DNA of 64,000 nt, from NCBI GenBank assembly GCA_030693335.1, contig JAUYAU010000004.1, forward strand, positions 124,001-188,000, given 5' to 3'. Positions 37,161 through 44,217 of the stretch are shown piece by piece. Under the pieces are notes generated by a model that was not told the origin of the DNA, did no database searches, and worked only from the letters and a program-made list of their open reading frames with translations. The position numbers were made by a program, and so were the translations under genes. Numbering within the stretch: position 1 is the stretch's first letter; each line of letters begins with the position of its first letter. This stretch comes from Sulfuricurvum sp. (lineage in GTDB: Bacteria; Campylobacterota; Campylobacteria; Campylobacterales; Sulfurimonadaceae).

Positions 37161-37672
37161 CTCTTTTACGTCATGCACCCCCATATCCAGAATATCACGG
37201 CTGCTACAATGGGCACACCGACATCCCTATCGATGCATCTCTTTTTGACCATGACAAAATACAAGCTCTCCTGCATCGCCGCTTTGACCGTATCTACTCC
37301 TCAGATTTACAGCGGTGTACCACAACCTTGGAAACAATGGGGTTCGCCTCGTTTACCACTGACCCACGCCTTCGAGAAGTATGTTTCAAACCTTCGATAG
37401 AGGGAAAAACCTTTGCCCAAATCGAAGCCTCAGATGGTTTTGATCCCCGTGTTTTAGACTCAATGGAAACCTGGCACCATTATGTCTGTGACGAATCACT
37501 TTCCATTTTCCGCACACGAATACAAAGTTTTTTGGATGAGCTTGCGCATGATAAGAACATTTTAATTTGTGCGCATGGCGGTACGATCACCATGATTTTG
37601 TCTCTTCTAAACTCTACCGTTGAATATAAGCCATTAGGCTACCTTGACCATATAAGTGTAAGTTTACGATAA
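37151..37672 (+). CDS. cobC: Alpha-ribazole phosphatase (histidine phosphatase family)
   Basis: The 173-residue protein has the phosphohistidine motif LLRHAPP (His8) at the N-terminus, GHTDIPID, YSSDLQRCTTT, LREVCF and a second active-site His in LICAHGGTITM. It probably removes the 5' phosphate from alpha-ribazole phosphate or adenosylcobalamin phosphate. The usual RHG triplet is RHA here, as often in CobC proteins. It is the last gene of the cobalamin cluster; tamA follows after 29 nt without a terminator. Confidence 0.88.
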   Translation: MHLTLLRHAPPYPEYHGCYNGHTDIPIDASLFDHDKIQALLHRRFDRIYSSDLQRCTTTLETMGFASFTTDPRLREVCFKPSIEGKTFAQIEASDGFDPRVLDSMETWHHYVCDESLSIFRTRIQSFLDELAHDKNILICAHGGTITMILSLLNSTVEYKPLGYLDHISVSLR

Positions 37673-37701
37673 AATAACAAAAAGAGAGAAGGGGGAGAAA
37701 C

Positions 37702-39390
37702 ATGCGTCAATTACTGCTCGTCATCGTGTTTTCCTCTTTGTTGTTCTCTGCTTCCCTTCCTTTGTATTTCAAAGGCAATGAAAAAATTTCTTCGCGTGAT
37801 TTGTATGACACGCTTGGACTTAGGCTCCCGTATGCCATCGAAGTATGGGAAGATAATCCGCTTCTGGAACAAACTGCGATTTCCCAAAGTGCTTCTGCGA
37901 TTACGAGTTATTACCGTTCACGCGGCTACTTTGATGCAAAAATAAACACTCAGGAGACTAACAGTTCCATCCTTTTTGTGATCCAAGAAAATGAACCCAT
38001 TGTTGTCGCTGATATCAAAATCAACAGCAATTTAGAGGTAGATAACGTCGTCACTCTCAAGCTGAACGATCTTTTTGATCAAGAGGCCTTCGCCGCATCC
38101 AAACTGGCCATCAAAAAACGGTACGGGGAGCGCGGATATTGCAATGCTGATTTTAATTCCAAAGCGTGGATCGATATCCAAACCCATAAAGCCTACTTGC
38201 TGTTTGAAGCAACCCCTAATGATCCCTGTACCTTCGGGACTGTCAATGTACAAGCGACACCGAATATTGATTCTGAGCTTACCGCTTCTATGCTGCGATT
38301 TAGCGAAGGTGATCCCTATAACCTATCGAGTATTCAGCAAAGCTACGAGTCCCTGTATGCACAAGAAGGCATTGCGAGAGTCAGGATCAATGACAACGAT
38401 CGTAATGGCAGTATTGTCCCCATTATTGTCGATATCGAAGAAGCAGAGAAACCGATCCGTTTTACGGCAGGGTTGGGATACAGCAGTGATCAGGGATTTG
38501 GAGCACGTACAGGGATCAAACACCGTAATTTTTTCGGGAATCTCAAAACACTCTCTTTGGATGCCCAATTTACACAAATCAAACAAGAAGCTTCCGGCAC
38601 CCTCTCAGTTCCTTTGCACAATCGTGCTTCGATTCATGGTGAAGTGGGGTATGCAGATCAACTGTTTGACGGATACCGCAGTAAAAGTGTTTTTGAAAAA
38701 CTCACCCTAAAATATCAGGACATCCCCTCTTCGGCACTTGCGGGCTTGCTGTTTGATCAAACCAAAACCTACCAAAGTACGAACGATGAAGCTTTCCCTA
38801 ATACCAATTTGTTTATTCTCTCACCGCTGGGAGAGATCAACATCGATACGCGTGACAAACCGCTTGATCCCAAAAAAGGGTACTGGATTAACGCCAAAGC
38901 CCAAGGCTCGTTGCTCAGTGACTATTCGGATGCGACCTACTTTAAAACATTGCTCTCAGGGGTCTATTTGGAGAGCATAGGGGATCATGTTGTGGGGACG
39001 AGGGTCAAGTGGGGAACGTTGCGTACCTATGAGGGGCAAACTCCTCCTTCGTACCGTTTTTATGCCGGGGGTATGAACTCCAACCGTGCGTATACCTTTC
39101 GAGAGCTTGGGCCCAAAGATGCGCAGGGAGCTCCGCTGGGATTCGCGAGTTTGCTGGAGGGGAGTGTCGAATACCGTTTTCCTATATACAGTGCTTTGCG
39201 CGGTGTTTTGTTTAGCGATTTGACGTTTGGTTCAAACAACTATGTTCCTGATTATTCACTCCCCTATTGGGCTGTGGGTACGGGATTGCGCTATGTCACC
39301 CCCATTGGTCCTATCGCGATCGATGTGGCTTTTGATCCCGAGGACAGCGGTCAATATGCGATCCATTTTCGCGTAGGGGAACTTTTTTAA
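37702..39390 (+). CDS. tamA: Omp85-family outer-membrane protein, TamA/BamA type
   Basis: The 562-residue protein has a signal peptide (MRQLLLVIVFSSLLFSASLP), then about three POTRA-like repeats (to about 250; SRGYFDAKI and ERGYCNADF are the typical G-[YF] turns) and a 16-strand Omp85 barrel from RFTAGLGYSSD to the end, with the lid-lock motif in GGMNSNRAYTFRELGP (the (V/I)RGY/F equivalent is NRAYTF) and DVAFDPEDSG. Length and three POTRAs indicate TamA and not the five-POTRA BamA. The tamB partner lies 4.8 kb downstream, separated by unrelated genes. The start follows AGGGGGAGAAAC. Confidence 0.82.
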   Translation: MRQLLLVIVFSSLLFSASLPLYFKGNEKISSRDLYDTLGLRLPYAIEVWEDNPLLEQTAISQSASAITSYYRSRGYFDAKINTQETNSSILFVIQENEPIVVADIKINSNLEVDNVVTLKLNDLFDQEAFAASKLAIKKRYGERGYCNADFNSKAWIDIQTHKAYLLFEATPNDPCTFGTVNVQATPNIDSELTASMLRFSEGDPYNLSSIQQSYESLYAQEGIARVRINDNDRNGSIVPIIVDIEEAEKPIRFTAGLGYSSDQGFGARTGIKHRNFFGNLKTLSLDAQFTQIKQEASGTLSVPLHNRASIHGEVGYADQLFDGYRSKSVFEKLTLKYQDIPSSALAGLLFDQTKTYQSTNDEAFPNTNLFILSPLGEINIDTRDKPLDPKKGYWINAKAQGSLLSDYSDATYFKTLLSGVYLESIGDHVVGTRVKWGTLRTYEGQTPPSYRFYAGGMNSNRAYTFRELGPKDAQGAPLGFASLLEGSVEYRFPIYSALRGVLFSDLTFGSNNYVPDYSLPYWAVGTGLRYVTPIGPIAIDVAFDPEDSGQYAIHFRVGELF

Positions 39391-39399
39391 CGCTTAGGC

Positions 39400-40587
39400 T
39401 TAAAGCGACAGCGTTGCTGTGTAATGTTTTTCATCCTGAACATCCTTCAACCGCCATCCGTAATAATCGCACAGTGTTTTTGCAATCTCTAGCCCGACTC
39501 CCGTAGAGCGGATGATCGGGACAACATGATCGCATATTGGATTTTTGATTTCAAAAATGCCTTTGTCACAACTCAGATAAATCGTACTCCCCTCACACGT
39601 ATGATTGAGGGCATTTTCAATCAAAATACGTGCCACCCGTTCAAACGGAGCTTTTGGTAAAAGTGCCGATGATGTTTGCGGAATAGAAAGCTCAAAATGA
39701 AGCTCACGGTGCTGCCAAAGCGGTTTGAGCTCCTCTATCCATTCTTCTACCGATTTTCTCAAATAAATCGTCTCCACAACCTCACTGCTTTGCGTTGCAT
39801 GCAAAATATCGGTTATTTTTTCTGAAATGGTGTCGATCTCTTCACGCGCAGAACCAATAGCATCGCTGTTCCACTCTCCCTTGAGATCGGCTATATCAAT
39901 GCGCAAACGCAACTGTGCCAAGGGGGTTTTAAGCTCATGCGTCAGTGCTTTCATCGAATCGCGCTGAGCGCTTTGCAAACCGCTGATACGCCCTTGAAGC
40001 GTCGCAATCGCATCGCGCAAAGCGATAATCTCTGTTCCGCCTCCTACTACATCCGGCTTATTTTCAGGATCGCGGCATGTCAAACAGTGGTCGACCAGTT
40101 CGTTAAACGGAGCAAAAAGATGGCGAATCAGAAGATAAATCATTCCACTCGTAAAAAGCAATCCCAACAAAAAGAAAGCCCATCGATCGGCCATCATTTT
40201 AATCAGCTCATTGTCGATTTTAGCCGTTGATGAGCTGATTACCAAATACCGCCCATCCGCCAAACGTGCCGAACGAAACAAACGCTCATGGCTTGAAGCT
40301 GGCTGGGCAGAGAGGACTTCGATGTGCAGCTCATGCAGTAATCCCCCCTTTAGAATATTTTGCATTTGCTCGTTTTTTCGGATTTCCACCACCATTTTCG
40401 GGTCCCAATGCGACAGATCGTACTCATGGGTCACAATATTGGTCAAAAACGAAAGACTGCGTGTCAAACATTTTTCCATGTGGTGATAATAAATATTTGC
40501 CAAACCGTATCCAAATATCACAACTGAAAAAATCGTCATCCCCAGTGTTACGGCCAGAATCTTCCCTTTAAACGTTTTTAAGAGCAT
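39400..40587 (-). CDS. Membrane sensor histidine kinase
   Basis: The 395-residue kinase has two membrane spans (about 9-31 and 131-151) enclosing a periplasmic domain of about 100 residues, a HAMP-like linker, the HisKA box MKALTHELKTPLAQLRL (phosphorylated His about 215) and a short HATPase with ILIENALNHT and GVGLEIAKTL. The G2 glycine box is poor. The partner regulator gene overlaps its start by 20 nt. The pair is divergent from the porin and fccB genes, which it may control. Confidence 0.88.
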   Translation of the reverse strand: MLLKTFKGKILAVTLGMTIFSVVIFGYGLANIYYHHMEKCLTRSLSFLTNIVTHEYDLSHWDPKMVVEIRKNEQMQNILKGGLLHELHIEVLSAQPASSHERLFRSARLADGRYLVISSSTAKIDNELIKMMADRWAFFLLGLLFTSGMIYLLIRHLFAPFNELVDHCLTCRDPENKPDVVGGGTEIIALRDAIATLQGRISGLQSAQRDSMKALTHELKTPLAQLRLRIDIADLKGEWNSDAIGSAREEIDTISEKITDILHATQSSEVVETIYLRKSVEEWIEELKPLWQHRELHFELSIPQTSSALLPKAPFERVARILIENALNHTCEGSTIYLSCDKGIFEIKNPICDHVVPIIRSTGVGLEIAKTLCDYYGWRLKDVQDEKHYTATLSL

Positions 40588-41218
40588 AACCCCTCCCTTT
40601 TACCGTCTCGATCGCATCAACAGGAAGTTTTTTACGAATGTTTTTGATAACTGCATCTATAGTATTAGAAATGGTCGAGCTTGGGTCCTCATAAATCGCA
40701 TTGGCAATATCATCACGACTGAAAATCTTATCCGGTCTGGATGCGAGGAAAAAGAACAGATCATGCTCTTTTTTGGAGAGCACTATCATCTCCCCCTGCA
40801 CACTCACGGTTTCGTTTTTGATGTCTATTTGCATCTCTCCCATCATGATAACATCGGGAGCATAGCGTCGTATGAGTGCATCGAGGCGCATTTTGAGCTC
40901 TCGCAGATCATACGGTTTTTCTATGTAATCATCCGCACCTGCGCTTAGCCCTGCGATGCGCTCTTCTACCCCTCCGTAGGCACTGGTGATGATCACCGCA
41001 CACGAGGGCTGCAGTTTTTTGAGCTTGGGGATGATCTTCATCCCCTCATCCGCTCCGGAGAGGTTGCGATCCAGCAACAGCGCATCATAGCCATAGCTCT
41101 CCACGAGTTCTATCCCCTCGCCCAGAGACCCCGCCGTATCAATCGTATGGAAAGCCTCTAGCACATCCTTTAACATAGACCGTAATTTTAAATCATCTTC
41201 AATAATTAATATTCTCAT
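40568..41218 (-). CDS. OmpR-family response regulator
   Basis: The receiver domain begins MRILIIEDDLKL; Asp in ALLLDRNLSG is the phosphorylation site, with TSAYGG and EKPYDL completing it. The C-terminal winged helix (EMIVLSKKEHDLFFFLAS to the end) is of the OmpR/PhoB type. I start at the ATG of MRILII (216 residues); two in-frame ATGs upstream, at 41224 and 41281, are possible, but none has a convincing ribosome site. It is co-transcribed with the kinase and divergent from the porin. Confidence 0.88.
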   Translation of the reverse strand: MRILIIEDDLKLRSMLKDVLEAFHTIDTAGSLGEGIELVESYGYDALLLDRNLSGADEGMKIIPKLKKLQPSCAVIITSAYGGVEERIAGLSAGADDYIEKPYDLRELKMRLDALIRRYAPDVIMMGEMQIDIKNETVSVQGEMIVLSKKEHDLFFFLASRPDKIFSRDDIANAIYEDPSSTISNTIDAVIKNIRKKLPVDAIETVKGRGYALKNV

Positions 41219-41338
41219 ACACATATTGTAATGGATTTTGGTCTTTTTCTCCTTTAAAGCGTCAAAAAATGACTTTTTCATGATTTTTTCATCTAGGACA
41301 AGTACGATAGGGCTGATAAAACAACTTAAGGAGAACTT

Positions 41339-42799
41339 ATGATGAAAAAAACAGCGATTTTGGCGCTATCAACCGTATTAGCAAGCCAGCTAATGGGAGC
41401 AGAAGATTTGAGCGAAATGCTCAAAGAGGGGAAAGCGGGCGGGTTTGTCCGTTTGCACCACATCGTTGAGGGGCTTACACAGCCAGGGATTGCTTATACC
41501 GGTACCGTTGTTGCAGGTAAACTCAAATACCAAACGGGTGCATTGCATGGCTTACGCTTCGGTGCCGCGCTTTACACGGTTCACGACACCAGCCTCACGA
41601 GCAGGGAAAAAATAGCAACCCAAGAATTAGCAGGAGGAATCTTGGGAAATAATTTCGGCAGCTATTCGACATTGGGTGAAGCGTATGCGAACTATCACCT
41701 CTCCAATACCGACATCACCTACGGGCGTCAAGAGTTTAAAACTCCGATGACCGAATCACCAGTCACCTTTGTCCCGAACCTCTTTGAGGGAACCGTTGCT
41801 ACGATCAAAGAGCTTCCAAATACCACGATTACGGCAGCGCATATCACCAAAATGCAGTACGGAACCCGTTCACTCACAGAGCGTAATTTGATCGGAGATG
41901 AGATTTATGGAATCACGACTGGAGTCGGGATTACTGCGGGAACAACCGAAGGTGGGTTACATAGATTTTGGGGAAAAGAGCAATTCCAGGATATGGGACT
42001 GGCGATGTTTGGACGAAATGCTAATGGGACTCAACGCGTTGACTCTGCTGGGGTAACATCTCTTGGGATCGACTATAAATCAGGTGATTTCAAAGCGCGC
42101 GTCTGGGACTACTATGCTCATGAGATGTACAACACCATTTATGCGGATACCGAATACAAAATGGATGTTGGCGGGGCAAAAGTGACCCTCGCAGCACAAG
42201 CGCTCAAACAAGACGACGTCGGTGATTTCCAAAATGGCTTTGGTGGAGCGGCATTGCGAGGCGACTTAAATGCAACACGTCTAACTATTTATGGTACTGG
42301 TCCAACAGCTAGAACATACACAACTAAGATTAGCGCTGATGGCTCTATCGATGCACTCTTTTGGGGAGCAAAAGCGAAAGCTGAAATTGGAGACCTCACC
42401 CTCGAGGCAGCGTTCAACAAAAATGAAGACGGCCACGTGATCAACACCTGGGGTGGGGATCCGGGATTCACCAGCACCATCTTCTCACGTAACGAATTTC
42501 GTGCCGATACCACCGCCTACAAACTCGGTCTTGAGTACAATCTCCAATCGTTTGTCCCGGGGTTGAAGTTCATCTACAACCATGCTGGCTATGATTCGGA
42601 CGTACAAACATGGACACCTAATACAAACACTCCAGCAGGTGTCAGACGCGAACTCACCCGAGTGCACGATTACGTTCTCCACTATGCGGTACCATCGGTC
42701 AAAGGGCTCTGGTTTAGACTGTTCCACGTTGATCGCTACAGCGCTACCAAAGAATACCAACAGGGTCACACGCGTCTTGTCGCGAACCTAAGTTTTTAA
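41339..42799 (+). CDS. OprD-like outer-membrane porin
   Basis: The 486-residue protein has a signal peptide (MMKKTAILALSTVLASQLMGA) and then the pattern of Campylobacterota Opr/OprD-type porins: GFVRLHHI, LHGLRFGAALYTVHD, TYGRQEFKTPMTESPVTFVPNLFEG, repeated amphipathic strands, and a barrel end HTRLVANLSF with terminal Phe. The substrate is unknown. AGGAG lies 5 nt upstream of a double ATG. It is 9 nt before fccB and divergent from the two-component genes. Confidence 0.83.
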   Translation: MMKKTAILALSTVLASQLMGAEDLSEMLKEGKAGGFVRLHHIVEGLTQPGIAYTGTVVAGKLKYQTGALHGLRFGAALYTVHDTSLTSREKIATQELAGGILGNNFGSYSTLGEAYANYHLSNTDITYGRQEFKTPMTESPVTFVPNLFEGTVATIKELPNTTITAAHITKMQYGTRSLTERNLIGDEIYGITTGVGITAGTTEGGLHRFWGKEQFQDMGLAMFGRNANGTQRVDSAGVTSLGIDYKSGDFKARVWDYYAHEMYNTIYADTEYKMDVGGAKVTLAAQALKQDDVGDFQNGFGGAALRGDLNATRLTIYGTGPTARTYTTKISADGSIDALFWGAKAKAEIGDLTLEAAFNKNEDGHVINTWGGDPGFTSTIFSRNEFRADTTAYKLGLEYNLQSFVPGLKFIYNHAGYDSDVQTWTPNTNTPAGVRRELTRVHDYVLHYAVPSVKGLWFRLFHVDRYSATKEYQQGHTRLVANLSF

Positions 42800-42808
42800 G
42801 GAGTTATT

Positions 42809-44167
42809 ATGAATTTATCACGACGTGATCTACTCAAAGCCTCTGGAGTCGGTGCTGCGGCATTGGCTCTGGGTGGCGTCAGTACAGCGGCAAGTGCTGC
42901 GGAGAACCCGGCAGCTGCTACTCAGCTCATGCCTAAATCTGGAGGCAAGCGTGTTGTCATCATCGGCGGCGGATGGGGCGGTCTGACGGCTGCTCGCTAC
43001 ATCAAAAAAGAGGCTCCTGAAGCAGAAGTGGTCGTGCTCGAAAAGCGCGACGTCTTCGCCTCATGCCCGATCAGTAACGAATGGCTGGCCGGTGAAGTGA
43101 ACATGGACTTTTTGACCCGCGACTATTTCACAGCGGCAAAAGAGTTTGGCTACAAAATGATCCAAACAACCGTAAGCGATATCATCCGTGACACCAAAAC
43201 CGTGAAAACAACCACAGGCACGATCGACTACGACTACCTCGTACTCTCACCGGGGATTGCGTACGATTACAGCAAATGGTTCGGCAACGATACCCAAGCC
43301 GCAGAGCGCTGCCGTCAAGAGTGCCCTCCTGCATTGATCCATGGCAGTGAGCACGTAGCGCTCAAAAAGATGCTTGAAGATTTCGAGGGGGGTAATTTCA
43401 TCGTCTCCGTTCCTGATGGAGCTTACCGCTGTCCTCCTGCACCGTACGAGCGTGTCGCGATGATGGCACACTACATGAAGAAAAACGGGATCAAAGGCAA
43501 AATCATCCTCCTAGACCCAAAAGCCAAACCGATGCCAAAGGGTCCTGGATTCTTGGCGGCATACAAAGAGCTCTATCCTGATATCGTCGACTATCGCCCT
43601 AACTCGTTGGTAAAAACCGTCGATTTGGACAAAAAAGAGGTCGTTGTAGCCGTGACTACCGATGATCGAACTGAAGAGGTACGTATCCCTTATGCTGCTG
43701 CCAATCTGATGCCGGTGAACAAAGCGTCTGAAATCATTGCGATGGCGGGTGTTGCAGGCGGAAAAGCAGGATGGGGCGTCATGACCTCTCCGACGTTTCA
43801 AACCAAAGCCGATGAGCGTGTGTTTGTCATCGGCGATGCCGTAGGCGGATATCCGTATCCAAAAAGCGGCTCCATCGCCAATGGCCAAGGGCACATTGTC
43901 GCGTCTCATATCGCGAGCATGATCCAAGGACGTCCGGTTTCTAAAGAGATGCTGCTTCCACAAAACATCTGTTATTCAATGCTAAACGGCGAAGAAGCGA
44001 TCTCCATTGGAGTAACCTTCTCCCTCATGGATGACAAAGACCTAAACGGCAATGACATCAAAGTCATCAAACCGAAAATGACCGAAAACAATACCCGCTC
44101 AACCGAGCTTGGAAAGACCACGCATGAATGGTACAAGGGAATGATGCGCGATATCTTCGGCAGCTGA
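42809..44167 (+). CDS. fccB: Sulfide dehydrogenase flavoprotein (FccB/FCSD type), Tat-exported
   Basis: The 452-residue protein has a twin-arginine signal (SRRDLLKASGVGAAALALGG), the FAD loop VVIIGGGWGGLTAARYI, and the two redox cysteines typical of flavocytochrome c sulfide dehydrogenase: FASCPISNEW (about Cys91) and AYRCPPAPYER (about Cys211). VFVIGDAVGGYPYPKSG is the second FAD contact. The family oxidises sulfide in the periplasm. No cytochrome fccA gene is adjacent. It directly follows the porin and precedes tamB. Confidence 0.88.
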   Translation: MNLSRRDLLKASGVGAAALALGGVSTAASAAENPAAATQLMPKSGGKRVVIIGGGWGGLTAARYIKKEAPEAEVVVLEKRDVFASCPISNEWLAGEVNMDFLTRDYFTAAKEFGYKMIQTTVSDIIRDTKTVKTTTGTIDYDYLVLSPGIAYDYSKWFGNDTQAAERCRQECPPALIHGSEHVALKKMLEDFEGGNFIVSVPDGAYRCPPAPYERVAMMAHYMKKNGIKGKIILLDPKAKPMPKGPGFLAAYKELYPDIVDYRPNSLVKTVDLDKKEVVVAVTTDDRTEEVRIPYAAANLMPVNKASEIIAMAGVAGGKAGWGVMTSPTFQTKADERVFVIGDAVGGYPYPKSGSIANGQGHIVASHIASMIQGRPVSKEMLLPQNICYSMLNGEEAISIGVTFSLMDDKDLNGNDIKVIKPKMTENNTRSTELGKTTHEWYKGMMRDIFGS

Positions 44168-44172
44168 TTTCC

Positions 44173-44211
44173 CCCTCTTGGCGGGTGTTTCTCCTGCGCA
44201 CGCCAAGAGGG
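44173..44211 (+). promoter_or_regulatory. Hairpin enclosing the tamB ribosome binding site
   Basis: CCCTCTTGGC (44173-44182) pairs perfectly with GCCAAGAGGG (44202-44211) around a 19-nt loop. The AGAGGG at the 3' end is the ribosome site 6 nt before the tamB ATG. No T run follows, so it is better read as an expression-limiting hairpin than a standard terminator, although it may also slow transcription after fccB. Confidence 0.55.
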
Positions 44212-44217
44212 TAATTT

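Noticed and set aside
39391-39407. Terminator between tamA and the sensor kinase (CGCTT / AAGCG)
   Set aside because: Only five pairs, inside the kinase coding end, with no T run.
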